Origin: Betaproteobacteria bacterium
GTDB lineage: Bacteria > Pseudomonadota > Gammaproteobacteria > Burkholderiales > SG8-41
Direction of reading: 5' to 3'
Assembly: GCA_025356695.1 (NCBI GenBank)
Contig: JANXSE010000299.1
Coordinates: 37,611 to 101,610 of the forward strand
Length of the DNA stretch: 64,000 nt
How positions within the stretch are numbered: position 1 is the first letter of the stretch; each line of letters starts with the position of its first letter. Below the pieces are notes generated by a model that saw only the letters and a program-made list of their open reading frames with translations, made no database searches and was not told the DNA's origin. Both the position numbers and the translations under genes were made by a program. Below, piece after piece: positions 8,090 through 16,741 of this stretch.

Positions 8090-9052
8090 TCACTGCACCT
8101 TGATGTTGCCTTCCTGCACGACCTTTTTCCACTTCGTGATGTCGCGCGCGATGATGCGCGCAAATTCCTCCGGCGAGGAGTGCGTCGCTTCGCGCCCCTC
8201 GCCGCGTAGCCGTTCCTGCACTTCCGGCATGCCGAGAATTTTCGCCAGCGCCTGGTTCATGCGCGCAACCACTTCTTTCGGAATGCCGGGCGGACCCCAC
8301 ATGCCGTTCCACGGATTGGTTTCGTAGCCCGGCACGATTTCGCCGATCGCCGGCACGTCGGGCAGTTCCGCCGAGCGCTTCTCGGTGGTCACGCCGAAAG
8401 CACGCAGCTTGCCGGCCTTCAGGTGCGGCAGCAAGGCCGGCGCCGACGAAATGATCAGCTGGATCTGCCCACCGAGCAGATCGGTCACCGCGGGTGCGTC
8501 GCCTTTGTACGGCACGTGCACCATTTTTGTTTTGGTCAACTGCATGAGTAGTTCGGTCGCCAGGTGCGTGCCGCCGCCGATGCCCGAAGAACCAAAATTG
8601 AGCGTGCCCGGCTGCGCGCGCGCCAGCTCTATGAGCTCTTTCAGATTGCTGGCCTTGACCATCATGTTCACCGCCAGCACCCACGGTCCGCTGTGCAACA
8701 AGGCAATCGGCGTGATGCCCTTGACCGGATCGAAGGGCATCGAATAGAGCGCGGCGTTGGTGGCGTAACTGGTTGCCACGATGATCACCGTGTAGCCGTC
8801 GGGATTGGCGCGCTGCGTGATGTCCGAACCGACCGACCCGCCGGCGCCGGCGCGGTTGTCGACGATGAACTGCTGGCCGAGGGCCTCGGTCAGACGCGCG
8901 CACAGTATGCGCGCAACGATGTCGGTGCTGCCGCCGGCGGCAAACGGCACCACCACCCGCACCGGCTTGTTCGGCCACGCCGGACCCTGCGCCAACGCAA
9001 ACGCACTCGCCGCGGCCAGTGCGAACATCCACAAAACACGAATTGCCCTCAT
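8090..9052 (-). CDS. Bug-family TTT receptor (3)
   Basis: 320 residues from the ATG at 9052 (AGGAGG spaced 7 bp), signal peptide ending FALAQ. Blocks: PVRVVVPFAAGGSTDIVAR, IVDNRAGAGGSVG, DGYTVII, NLKELIELARAQPG, SSGIGGGTHLATELL and HVPYKGDA. The usual V-H-P-S of the central strand is replaced by V-N-M-M, a change at the domain-closing strand. It lies between two paralogous cupin genes on the same strand, an arrangement that suggests these three handle the same compound. Confidence 0.9.
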   Translation of the reverse strand: MRAIRVLWMFALAAASAFALAQGPAWPNKPVRVVVPFAAGGSTDIVARILCARLTEALGQQFIVDNRAGAGGSVGSDITQRANPDGYTVIIVATSYATNAALYSMPFDPVKGITPIALLHSGPWVLAVNMMVKASNLKELIELARAQPGTLNFGSSGIGGGTHLATELLMQLTKTKMVHVPYKGDAPAVTDLLGGQIQLIISSAPALLPHLKAGKLRAFGVTTEKRSAELPDVPAIGEIVPGYETNPWNGMWGPPGIPKEVVARMNQALAKILGMPEVQERLRGEGREATHSSPEEFARIIARDITKWKKVVQEGNIKVQ

Positions 9053-9169
9053 CACAGGCCTCCTCCGGATTGGACCGCCTCGAAAAGACCATCCGCCGCT
9101 CAAGCGGCTTTTCTTTGATCGTCGGACATTTAAATACACACGTCAAGCCGGCGCCACCGCAGCCGGCCG

Positions 9170-9640
9170 CTATTCGTAAAACGAGCCCTTCATGTCGGCA
9201 ATGCCGCGGTCGACCAGATACTGCATGTCGGCTGACGATTCCATGGTCTTGCGGTCGATGTTGAACTGGATCGCGCGCTCCGCCGAAGTTGTACCCTTGA
9301 TCGTCAGCAGCGACAATGACTCCTTGATTTCCCACTCATGCGCGCCGCGCAGGCCGGCCGGGCCGAAGACAACATCGCCAGGGCCGACTTCCCACGAATT
9401 GCCCTCAATGTCGCGCACGATACCAGCGCCGGCGACGATGTAGTGGAAAGTCTCGATCATGTGCCAGTGCAGGTGCTCGTGCGTGCCGGGGCCGAAGGTG
9501 GCAAGACCCACGCTGATGCGCTCGGCCGGATGATCCGCGCAGCCGGCGAGTTTCTTGATGGTGAGGCCGGGGATGACGCCGGGGTGGTCGGGCTCTTTGG
9601 CCTGGTTGAATACCTGCAACTCCGATTTTATTTTCTTCAT
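9170..9640 (-). CDS. small cupin domain protein (B)
   Basis: 156 residues, start ATG at 9640 with AGGACAG upstream. Cupin motif 1 is G-T-H-E-H-L-H-W-H-M-I-E and motif 2 GPGDVVFGPAGLRGAHEW, near-identical in spacing to cupin A. First gene of the minus-strand set cupin B, Bug receptor 3, cupin A, bicupin. The spacer upstream is shared with a divergent amidohydrolase. Cytoplasmic; function unknown beyond a likely metal-binding barrel. Confidence 0.75.
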   Translation of the reverse strand: MKKIKSELQVFNQAKEPDHPGVIPGLTIKKLAGCADHPAERISVGLATFGPGTHEHLHWHMIETFHYIVAGAGIVRDIEGNSWEVGPGDVVFGPAGLRGAHEWEIKESLSLLTIKGTTSAERAIQFNIDRKTMESSADMQYLVDRGIADMKGSFYE

Positions 9641-9786
9641 GCTGTCCTCTGCGGTGCGCTGATGGGATAAACGGGTTCGGCTAATGCGATACGGACGAAA
9701 CGCGCCGTTATAATAGCGCGAGCCGCCCGGATGCACTCTCGCGCACCGCAGCGCGGCAATACAGAAACAAAGCCCGAAAGGAAATC

Positions 9787-10650
9787 ATGGTCATCGTCGA
9801 CACCCACGTCCACGTTTTCACGGACGACCGCAAAAAATATCCGCAGATCAGTGACACGCCGCGCGCCGGCACCATCCCCAGCATCAAGGAAATCGGCCAG
9901 ACCGAATGGCCGGTGACCACTGTCGAGACGCTGGCGAAATTAATGGACGAAGCGGGTGTCAACAAAGCCACGCTGGTGCAGGCCTATTTCGTCTATGAAT
10001 ACGACAACCGCTACACCTGCGACGCCGCGCGCGTCGATCCGAAACGTTTCGCCAGCGTGGTCGTGCTCGATCCACTCGACCCGAAATCGCCCGATGAACT
10101 CTCGCGCCTGGTCGAACAGGAGGGTGTGACCGGCATGCGCTTCATGCGCGGCCGCCTGCCGGCCACCTCGCTCGGCGAACCGGCGACCTTCCCGCTGTGG
10201 GAACGCATGCAGAAGCTTAACATCCCGCTCGCCGTCAACGATCGCATCATCGAGCTGCCGAAAATCCGCAAGGCGATGGAACGTTACCCCGATGTGAAAG
10301 TGTGTTTCGAACACGCCTGGGGCCACAAGGTAGGCGCCCCGCCCTACCCCGATCTCGCGCCGCTGTTCTCGTTCGCCGACAACCCGAACGTTTACGTCAA
10401 AACCGCCATCAACAACATCGCCGCCGCGCGCGACGCCGGCGGCACTGCCGAGGCGCTCTACGAAAAACTCGTGCAGACCTTCGGCGCCAAACGCATCATG
10501 TGGAGCTCTAATTATCCGGCACACCCGAAATTCAACGGCGTCAAAAGCCGCCTCGACGAAGCGAAAAAAGTGCTGACCTTCCTCTCCGAGGAAGACCGCC
10601 GCTGGATCTTCGGCGAGACCGCGCTCACGGTATTTCCGGGATTGCGCTGA
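9787..10650 (+). CDS. amidohydrolase family protein (amidohydrolase 2 / TIM barrel)
   Basis: 287 residues, ATG preceded by GAAAGGAAA. The N-terminal V-D-T-H-V-H-V-F carries the H-x-H metal pair. HAWGH near residue 180 and the C-terminal W-S-S-N-Y-P and I-F-G-E-T-A blocks fit the amidohydrolase 2 family (PF04909: decarboxylases and lactonases such as ACMSD or 2-pyrone-4,6-dicarboxylate hydrolase). In the usual terminal S-D-x-P motif the Asp is replaced by Asn (SSNYP), which occurs in the family. It is divergent from cupin B, so likely part of the same catabolic theme. Cytoplasmic; substrate unknown, probably a lactone or carboxylated ring. Confidence 0.8.
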   Translation: MVIVDTHVHVFTDDRKKYPQISDTPRAGTIPSIKEIGQTEWPVTTVETLAKLMDEAGVNKATLVQAYFVYEYDNRYTCDAARVDPKRFASVVVLDPLDPKSPDELSRLVEQEGVTGMRFMRGRLPATSLGEPATFPLWERMQKLNIPLAVNDRIIELPKIRKAMERYPDVKVCFEHAWGHKVGAPPYPDLAPLFSFADNPNVYVKTAINNIAAARDAGGTAEALYEKLVQTFGAKRIMWSSNYPAHPKFNGVKSRLDEAKKVLTFLSEEDRRWIFGETALTVFPGLR

Positions 10651-10655
10651 GTTGC

Positions 10656-10709
10656 AGGGTGCGCAACGCGCACGCGGAGCCGCTGTAAACGGTGCGCGGT
10701 GCGCACCCT
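10656..10709. repeat. AGGGTGCGC/GCGCACCCT dispersed palindrome
   Basis: 9-bp arms at 10656-10664 and 10701-10709. The right part (GGTGCGCGGTGCGCACCCTACG) is almost identical to the right part of the repeat at 55527-55584. Located just after the amidohydrolase stop. Confidence 0.6.
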
Positions 10710-10735
10710 ACGCGACTGTTTCATTACCACAGTCT

Positions 10736-10814
10736 GTAGCCCGGAAGGGGCGCAGCGTATTCCGGGAATGTCGGTGCTTCCGCCCCGGATTACACTTCGT
10801 TCCATCCGGGCTAC
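10736..10814. repeat. GTAGCCCGGA/TCCGGGCTAC dispersed repeat, long form
   Basis: Outer arms GTAGCCCGGA (10736-10745) and TCCGGGCTAC (10805-10814) enclose AGGGGCGCAGCGTATTCCGGG and a second C/G-rich segment. A compact version of the same element is at 57922-57956. It lies directly upstream of the ModA-like gene and could affect its mRNA 5' end. Confidence 0.65.
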
Positions 10815-10842
10815 ATTTTCTGCGATCACTTCTGGAAAGCAC

Positions 10843-11535
10843 ATGACCAACACCATCACCCTCAAAGTAATGACCTCCAACGCCCTGCGCACCGTATTTT
10901 CGGAATTGCTACCGGCCTTCGAACGCGCACACCCCATCAAAATCGACGCCAGCTACGACCCCGCCAAACGCGTGCAGATGCGGCTGGCCGCCGGCGAAAC
11001 CGCCGACGTTGCCGTCAGCAACCTGCCGGCGATCGAACGCATGATCAGCGAAAACATTCTCGACGCGACAAGCCGCCGCGAATTTGCGCACTATGGTATC
11101 GGCATCGCCGTCAAAGCCGGCGCGCCGAAACCGGACATCGGCACGGTCGAATCCTTCAAACGTGTCTTGCTTGAAGCACGCGCGATCGCCTGCACCATCG
11201 ACGGCGCCAGCGGTATTTATTTCGCCGAATTAATCAAACGCCTCGGCATCGCCGACGCCATCAAGACCAGCCGCCAGCCCGGCGGTTTATGCGCCGAGCA
11301 ATTGCTCGACGACCGCGCCGACATCGCGATTCAACAAGTGCCCGAACTGCTCGCCGCCGGCCCCGGCATCGAAGTCGCCGCGCAGCTGCCGGCGGAACTG
11401 CAGAAAATGAGCGTGCTCTCGGCGGGCGTGTTCAAAGCGTCAACACAAGCGCAGGCGGGACGCACGTTCATCAATTTTCTCGCCGCGCCCGCATCGTTGC
11501 AGTCGTTCAAAGCGGCCGGCTTCGATCCGCTCTGA
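10843..11535 (+). CDS. ModA-like solute-binding domain protein, no signal peptide
   Basis: 230 residues from the ATG at 10843. It has the type II periplasmic-binding fold typical of molybdate-binding proteins: TLKVMTSNALRTVFSELLPAFE, then RLAAGETADVAVSN, FAHYGIGIAVKAGAPKPDIGT, and a C-terminal F-I-N-F-L-A-A-P. Unlike true ModA it begins directly with the first beta strand, and no leader is visible. It may therefore work in the cytoplasm or start further upstream within the repeat. The ModA residues for oxyanion binding cannot be judged by eye. No ModBC genes are nearby. It is convergent with the VWA gene. Confidence 0.65.
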   Translation: MTNTITLKVMTSNALRTVFSELLPAFERAHPIKIDASYDPAKRVQMRLAAGETADVAVSNLPAIERMISENILDATSRREFAHYGIGIAVKAGAPKPDIGTVESFKRVLLEARAIACTIDGASGIYFAELIKRLGIADAIKTSRQPGGLCAEQLLDDRADIAIQQVPELLAAGPGIEVAAQLPAELQKMSVLSAGVFKASTQAQAGRTFINFLAAPASLQSFKAAGFDPL

Positions 11536-11560
11536 TACACCGCCGTTGCGCACCGCATGC

Positions 11561-13147
11561 TCAGGCCATCAGGCGGGCCAGGGCACGGGGAACGTCACCA
11601 GGATTGCGCAAAGCCTGCACGCCCGGGTGACCGAATATCCGCCGCGCCTCACTACTCCTGTCCGGCGCCAACGCCAGACAAACCACGCGCACGCCCTGTC
11701 GTGCCGCCGCGCCCACGGCATGTCGCGCGTCTTCGACCAGATAACGCGGATCGTGGATATCGATGTCATATGGTTCGCCATCGGACAACACGATCACAAA
11801 ACGCGGACCGTCGCCGTGTTGCGCGAGGCCACGCGTGGCGTGCCGCAACGCGGCGCCGAGCCGCGTCGACCCGCCCGGCCGCAACGCCTGCAGGCGCACC
11901 ATCATGTAGTAATCGGCCGGCTCGTGTAATGACTTCACCGTAATGAGTCGCACCGCGTGTCGTCCGTTTGAACTGAAGCCGGCAATACTGCAATCCACAC
12001 CTGCGGCTTCCAGCGCTTTAGCCATGGCTGCGGCCGATAGCGCCGCTGTCTGCAGGACGCTGGTGCCGTCTGCAACATGCACGTCCGCGGTTGACGCCGA
12101 CTGGTCGATCAGCAGAATGACTGTGGCGCGTGCCCTGCGCCCTTCGAGCGCGCGATAGACGCGCGGTTCGGGCACATAGTGCCGGCGCCGTGCCACCTGC
12201 CAGTCCACCAGAGCGCCGGCATCAAACACCTCGCCCTCGTCACTGCGCTGCGGCGCGGCGCGATGGTGTGTGAGCGTGCGCAGCGGACGACGCAAACGAA
12301 CGGCGGTTTGCCGGATCAGTTCTTCGTGATCGATTTCCACGTCATTCGTTTGATTGCGCAAAGCGGCCTGCTCGATGACGCTGCACCAGTCGGGCCGCAG
12401 GCGACCGATCAGGCGGTCCCACTCGGGATAGCGCGTCACCGATTCATCCGGCGCAACGGCGGGGTCGTCTTCGTGCACGCCGCCGGCCGGCGCAATGGCT
12501 GGCGGCGGCGCCGTGCTCAACACATCGGCGCTCCACATCCAGCGGTGATCGTCGCGGTAAGCCGGCGCGACGCGATAGGTCTTCGCATTGAACTGCATGC
12601 GCATCTGGCCGATGTCGTGGCCAAGGCGCATCGCTGCATTGCGCACGTCGGCTGCGCTGTGCAATGCGGGCTGCCCGCTCTGCGCATCACCGTAAAAGAG
12701 CGTGCGACCTTTGCTTACCCAGATGTCCGGATCGTCATACGCGGGATCGGCCAGTGCGCGCGCCAGTCGCTGCAACAACACTTCGAAGTTCGCACCGCTG
12801 TCCGGCGTCGCCGTGTGCATGGGCCGCCACAGGCGCGCGAGGCCGGGCAGATCGCGCACGGCCAGCGCTTCGACGCGTGCATCCTCGAGCAAGCCGGCCA
12901 AGGTGCGTGCAATGGGTGCGAGCCCGTCACCATCAAAGCGACGCGGCGAATACACGAGGTGCGCCACCGCATGCGCGGCAGCCGCGGCGTGCTGTTGCCA
13001 ATGGTTTTGCGGTGGCAGATGAACCGCGCCGGCCATGATGAACGGCTGCTCGCTGTTCAAATGCAGCGGCGGCGCGATGTTCCACAACAGGCGCAGCCAG
13101 TGCGACAGCGTGGTTTTTGTTGCGGCGGTGCGTGCGGTGTTGGCCAT
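11561..13147 (-). CDS. VWA-domain protein, NorD/CbbO-like
   Basis: 528 residues from the ATG at 13147. The N-terminal two thirds is a helical region of the NorD/CbbO type. The C-terminal third is a von Willebrand factor A domain with an intact MIDAS: D-Q-S-A-S in ILLIDQSAST, then the Thr-bearing GGSTRLGAAL and the LSDGEPYD block. Such proteins pair with a MoxR/NorQ AAA+ ATPase and remodel or load metal into a partner enzyme (nitric oxide reductase for NorQD, Rubisco for CbbQO). The AAA+ partner is encoded 13 bp upstream. The pair follows amiE, so an amidase or formamidase is a candidate client. That is inference from position only. Confidence 0.8.
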   Translation of the reverse strand: MANTARTAATKTTLSHWLRLLWNIAPPLHLNSEQPFIMAGAVHLPPQNHWQQHAAAAAHAVAHLVYSPRRFDGDGLAPIARTLAGLLEDARVEALAVRDLPGLARLWRPMHTATPDSGANFEVLLQRLARALADPAYDDPDIWVSKGRTLFYGDAQSGQPALHSAADVRNAAMRLGHDIGQMRMQFNAKTYRVAPAYRDDHRWMWSADVLSTAPPPAIAPAGGVHEDDPAVAPDESVTRYPEWDRLIGRLRPDWCSVIEQAALRNQTNDVEIDHEELIRQTAVRLRRPLRTLTHHRAAPQRSDEGEVFDAGALVDWQVARRRHYVPEPRVYRALEGRRARATVILLIDQSASTADVHVADGTSVLQTAALSAAAMAKALEAAGVDCSIAGFSSNGRHAVRLITVKSLHEPADYYMMVRLQALRPGGSTRLGAALRHATRGLAQHGDGPRFVIVLSDGEPYDIDIHDPRYLVEDARHAVGAAARQGVRVVCLALAPDRSSEARRIFGHPGVQALRNPGDVPRALARLMA

Positions 13148-13160
13148 CGCCGCGAACCGC

Positions 13161-13979
13161 TTAGAACGACGCGTCGAGCGCCGCCTGCAACGCTGCGTGC
13201 ACCTCGGCGTCATCACTCAGCGCATCGACCATCGCCAGCCGGCACGCTGCAACCAGCGACAAACCCTGCGTCACCAGCACCGCCGCGCGCACCAGCATGC
13301 GCGTCGAGGCGCCCTCGTCGACGCCGGCGCCGTGCAAACGTCGCGTGCGCGTGCCAAAGCCGGTGATGGCCGTGGCGCGTTCAAGATCAAGGCCCGATTC
13401 GCGCGCGACGATGACCGCCTCACGCGCCGCATCGGGATAGGCGAACTCCATGGCGCAAAAGCGCTGCCGTGTCGAAGCCTTCATTTCGCGCACCGACGGC
13501 GACGGGTTGTACGATATGACCAGCTGAAAGTCGGCGTGCGCGTGCACGATCTCATTGCACGGCGCCAGCGGCAGCATGCGGCGCGTGTCGGTCAGCGGAT
13601 GGATCACCACCGTGGTATTGGCGCGCGCCTCGACCAGTTCGTCGAGATAACAGATGGCGCCGTGGCGCGCCGCGAGAGTCAGCGGCCCGTCCTGCCAGCG
13701 TGTGCCGTCGCCGCCGAGCAGCCAGCGCCCGATCAAATCGCCGGCGTTGAGGTCTTCATGACAGGCCACCGTAATCAGCGGGCGTTGCAGGCGCCACGCC
13801 ATGTGTTCGACAAAGCGCGTCTTGCCGCAACCGGTCGGCCCTTTGAGGACAAGCGGCAGGCGGTGCGCGTAAGCCGCTTCGAAGAGATTTACTTCGTCTG
13901 CCGAGGACTGGTAAAACGGCTCGTCCGCGATGCGATAGGCGGCTAGCGGATCGTTTGCACCAGCGGCATCCATGTTCAT
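13161..13979 (-). CDS. MoxR/NorQ/CbbQ-type AAA+ ATPase
   Basis: 272 residues from the ATG at 13979; a second ATG at 13973 and a TTG further upstream are alternatives and no clear Shine-Dalgarno decides. Walker A G-P-T-G-C-G-K-T, Walker B I-C-Y-L-D-E, and the sensor region LVISYNPSPS are all present. CHEDLNAGDLIGRWL is the conserved NorQ/CbbQ block after Walker A. The family forms hexameric rings that act with a VWA protein, which here is the next gene. The gene lies 39 bp or less behind the amidase stop, so it should be transcribed with the amide locus. Neither denitrification nor Rubisco genes are in the window, so the usual clients are absent. Confidence 0.85.
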   Translation of the reverse strand: MNMDAAGANDPLAAYRIADEPFYQSSADEVNLFEAAYAHRLPLVLKGPTGCGKTRFVEHMAWRLQRPLITVACHEDLNAGDLIGRWLLGGDGTRWQDGPLTLAARHGAICYLDELVEARANTTVVIHPLTDTRRMLPLAPCNEIVHAHADFQLVISYNPSPSVREMKASTRQRFCAMEFAYPDAAREAVIVARESGLDLERATAITGFGTRTRRLHGAGVDEGASTRMLVRAAVLVTQGLSLVAACRLAMVDALSDDAEVHAALQAALDASF

Positions 13980-14018
13980 CAAACCCGCATCTGCTGTGCG
14001 CAACCGCGCACCGGCAAC

Positions 14019-15059
14019 TCAGCGATGCGCCAGCGTTTCCGGATTCGGGATGCCCTCAATCGGTGCCTCTTCGGTGCCCACCGTGCCGCGCGTGATCGCC
14101 TCGACGCGCTTGCGTGTGGCTTCCGGATCGTTGATCCACTGGCTATAGAACTCGTAGGGGCAGGCCGCCACACCTTTGTCGCCCTCGCGCGAATTGATCA
14201 GCCCCGTGTAACCGCGGTGCAGCAGCTTGAACAAGTGGTTCTCGCTCTGCCCGTTCTTGCGGAAATCGCGGATCAGATGTTTCGACAACGCCGCATACTG
14301 CACGCCCATGTCTTCTTCGCCGCATTCGCCGAGCGTGCGGCCGTCGAAGCCGATGATCGCCGAGTGACCGAAGTACGAATACACGCCGTCGAAGCCCGCC
14401 GCGTTCGCCACCGCGACATAAACGTTGTTGGCAAAGGCCATCGCCTTCGAAATCAGAATCTGCTGCTCTTTCGCCGGGTACATATAACCCTGGCAGCGGA
14501 TGATCAGCTCGGCGCCCTTCATCGCGCAGTCGCGCCAGATTTCCGGATAGTTGCCGTCATCGCAGATGATGAGGCTGATCTTCAGGCCTTTCGGGCCGTC
14601 GCTCACATAAGTGCAGTTGCCCGGATACCAGCCCTCGATCGGCACCCACGGCATGATCTTGCGGTACTTCTGCACGATCTCGCCCTGGTCGTTCATCAGA
14701 ATCAGCGTGTTGTAGGGCGCCTTGTTGGGGTGCTCTTCGTGCCGCTCGCCGGTCAGCGAGAACACGCCCCACACTTTCGCCTTGCGGCAGGCCGCGGCAA
14801 AAATTTCAGTTTCCTCGCCGGGCACCATGGCGGCGTTCTCGTACATCTCTTTCGAGTCGTACATGATGCCGTGCGTGCTGTATTCGGGGAAAATCACCAG
14901 ATCCATGCCGGGCAGGCCGGACTTCATGCCGACCACCATGCTCGCGATGTTCTTCGCGTTGGCGATGATCTCGGCCTTGGTGTGCAGCCGCGGCATCTTG
15001 TAATTGACGACGGCTACGCCGACGGTGTCCTTGCTGCTCGATATATCGCCGTGATGCAT
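14019..15059 (-). CDS. amiE: aliphatic amidase
   Basis: 346 residues, the same length as Pseudomonas aeruginosa AmiE, and aligned with it from the first residues ([21 protein letters not shown]) to near the end. The nitrilase-type catalytic triad is exactly in register: Glu59 in FPEY, Lys134 in YRK, Cys166 in [10 protein letters not shown]. It hydrolyses short aliphatic amides such as acetamide and propionamide to the acid and ammonia in the cytoplasm. It lies downstream of urtABCDE-fmdAB on the same strand and is followed by the AAA+/VWA pair. A GC-rich stem-loop sits in the 51-bp gap before its start. In Pseudomonas the ami operon is controlled by AmiC/AmiR antitermination; those genes are absent here. 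Confidence 0.95.
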   Translation of the reverse strand: MHHGDISSSKDTVGVAVVNYKMPRLHTKAEIIANAKNIASMVVGMKSGLPGMDLVIFPEYSTHGIMYDSKEMYENAAMVPGEETEIFAAACRKAKVWGVFSLTGERHEEHPNKAPYNTLILMNDQGEIVQKYRKIMPWVPIEGWYPGNCTYVSDGPKGLKISLIICDDGNYPEIWRDCAMKGAELIIRCQGYMYPAKEQQILISKAMAFANNVYVAVANAAGFDGVYSYFGHSAIIGFDGRTLGECGEEDMGVQYAALSKHLIRDFRKNGQSENHLFKLLHRGYTGLINSREGDKGVAACPYEFYSQWINDPEATRKRVEAITRGTVGTEEAPIEGIPNPETLAHR

Positions 15060-15083
15060 GTGGTTCTCCGCTGATGGAGCGAA

Positions 15084-15103
15084 GGCGGGACGCCTGTCCC
15101 GCC
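15084..15103 (-). other. GC-rich stem-loop in the fmdB-amiE gap
   Basis: GGCGGGAC (15084-15091) pairs perfectly with GTCCCGCC (15096-15103) around a 4-nt loop. No T-tract follows on the minus strand, so it is not a full terminator. It could be an mRNA stabiliser or an attenuator, or simply a REP-like element. Confidence 0.45.
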
Positions 15104-15110
15104 GTCCGAC

Positions 15111-15446
15111 TCAGTGACTGATCATCCAGGGACGCTTGCTTGGAAACGCTTTGTTGCCCTGCGTATCCTTCACTGTCGCGCCGCGCCGCGTCGAACTGCA
15201 GCAACCGCAGCCGGCCGGATGCTTCGCATAATTGCCCGAACTCTTCGGCTCGTGACGCGCACGCTCGTTGGTCGCCATCGCACTGCGCGTGCTGTCGGCC
15301 AGCAAGGCCAGACGCGGCGCGGCGACCATCACGCGCGGCGACGACGCCCCGCAATCGGGGCAGGCCGCCGGCTCGTCACGCTGTGCCATCGAGCGGATGG
15401 CATCGAAGCCGCCACAGCTGGCACAGGCGTAGTCGTAGGTAGGCAT
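15111..15446 (-). CDS. fmdB: FmdB-family zinc-ribbon protein
   Basis: 111 residues from the ATG at 15446. The N-terminus is the classical FmdB ribbon: MPTYDYACASCG with Cys8 and Cys11, then CPDCG with Cys29 and Cys32. The tail is longer than usual and ends with another Cys cluster (C-G-C-C) and a basic segment. In Methylophilus methylotrophus FmdB lies next to formamidase and was proposed as a regulator of amide use. The gene is 10 bp behind fmdA here, so co-expression is certain in practice. Probably a cytoplasmic zinc protein with a regulatory or assembly role; the mechanism is unknown. Confidence 0.9.
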   Translation of the reverse strand: MPTYDYACASCGGFDAIRSMAQRDEPAACPDCGASSPRVMVAAPRLALLADSTRSAMATNERARHEPKSSGNYAKHPAGCGCCSSTRRGATVKDTQGNKAFPSKRPWMISH

Positions 15447-15456
15447 CGCCGCCGCC

Positions 15457-16689
15457 TTAGACGAGGTCGGGTGAGAGCGGCATGTCGATCGAACCGTCGA
15501 GGAACTTGGTCGGTCCGGCCGCGCACGGATTGATATCGAAATCGAATATCTGCGTCGGCAGCCACAGCGTGGCGCAGGCATTCGGAATATCGACGACACC
15601 GCTGATATGGCCCTGCACTGGCGCCGTGCCGAGGATGGAGTGCGCCTGGGCCGCCGAATAACCGAACTTCTTCAGATACTCGATCGCGTTCAGGCAGGCT
15701 TGGCGGTAGGCGACATGCACGTCGAGGTAATGCTGCTTGCCCCATTCGTCGACCGAGATGCCTTCGAAAATCAGGTAGTCGTTATAGGTCGGCGTGATCG
15801 GGCTCGGTTTGAAGATCGGGTTCTTGATGCCGTACTTCGCCATGCCGCCCTTCAACAGACTGACGCGCATGTGCACCCAGCCGGCCATCTCGATCGCGCC
15901 GCAGAAGGTGATCTCGCCGTCGCCCTGGCTGAAGTGCAGGTCGCCGACCGAAAGACCGGCGCCGTCGACATACACCGGGAAATAAATCTTCGAGCCGCGC
16001 GAGAGGTCCTTGATGTCGCAGTTGCCGCCGTGTTCGCGCGGCGGCACCGTGCGCGCACCCTCGGTAGCCGCCTTGGTTTTCGCGGCCCCCGTCGCCTTGC
16101 CCAGATGGGCGGTGGCCGGATTGTAGTCGGCGCACAGTGGCGGCACGCGCTTCGGATCGGTGGCGACAAAATCGTTCTCGCGCTTGTTCCACATATCCAG
16201 CATCTTCTGGTCCGGCAGACAGCCAATCAGCCCGGGATGAATCAGTCCTGCGAAATTGACGCCCGGCACGTGACGCGAATGTGTAAACAGGCCGCTGATA
16301 TCCCAGATCGATTTCTGCGCCTGCGGAAAATGATCGGTGAGGAAACCGCCGCCGTTCTTCTTCGAGAAAAAGCCGTTGAAGCCCCACAGGCTGTCGGGTT
16401 TGGCGCCGATGTCAAGCAGATCCACGATCAGCAGGTCACCGGGCTCTGCGCCTTTGACACCAACCGGACCGGAGAGGTAATGCACCGTCGTCAGGTCGAT
16501 GTCGCGCACGTCATCGGCACTGTCGTTGTTCTTGATGTAGCCACCGGTCCAGTCGTACGTTTCGAGTACGAAATCATCGCCCGGTTTGACCCAGCAGGCC
16601 ATCGGAATGTCCGGATGCCAGCGGTTGTGGATGTTCTCGTTGGTGGTGGGCGATTGGGTCAGATCGACCTTGATCAGGGTATCGGTCAT
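15457..16689 (-). CDS. fmdA: formamidase
   Basis: 410 residues from the ATG at 16689, preceded by AGGAGA at good spacing; upstream in-frame codons are not needed. It belongs to the acetamidase/formamidase family (FmdA type). Typical features are NRWHPDIP near the start, a D-W-T-G-G block, EPGDLLIVDLLDIG, the HPGLIGCLPD motif, the G-G-N-C-D-I-K-D metal/substrate segment, and GDLHFSQGDGEI. It hydrolyses formamide to formate and ammonia, with lower activity on longer amides. It starts about 50 bp behind urtE and is followed by fmdB. The order transporter-fmdA-fmdB matches the logic of the amide locus of Methylophilus. Confidence 0.95.
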   Translation of the reverse strand: MTDTLIKVDLTQSPTTNENIHNRWHPDIPMACWVKPGDDFVLETYDWTGGYIKNNDSADDVRDIDLTTVHYLSGPVGVKGAEPGDLLIVDLLDIGAKPDSLWGFNGFFSKKNGGGFLTDHFPQAQKSIWDISGLFTHSRHVPGVNFAGLIHPGLIGCLPDQKMLDMWNKRENDFVATDPKRVPPLCADYNPATAHLGKATGAAKTKAATEGARTVPPREHGGNCDIKDLSRGSKIYFPVYVDGAGLSVGDLHFSQGDGEITFCGAIEMAGWVHMRVSLLKGGMAKYGIKNPIFKPSPITPTYNDYLIFEGISVDEWGKQHYLDVHVAYRQACLNAIEYLKKFGYSAAQAHSILGTAPVQGHISGVVDIPNACATLWLPTQIFDFDINPCAAGPTKFLDGSIDMPLSPDLV

Positions 16690-16741
16690 GTTGCGTCTCC
16701 TGGCGGGATAATTGTCAAAGATAGTCAAAAAATAACAACGG

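Noticed and set aside
8076..9335. Minus-strand 419-codon frame overlapping receptor 3 and the cupin B gene
   Set aside because: It is in the wrong frame across two clear genes, and Arg/Gly/His-rich.
14004..14018. TTG at 14003 as the start of the AAA+ gene
   Set aside because: The ATG at 13979 (or 13973) fits better; the residues before it are not part of the family fold and no ribosome site supports the TTG.
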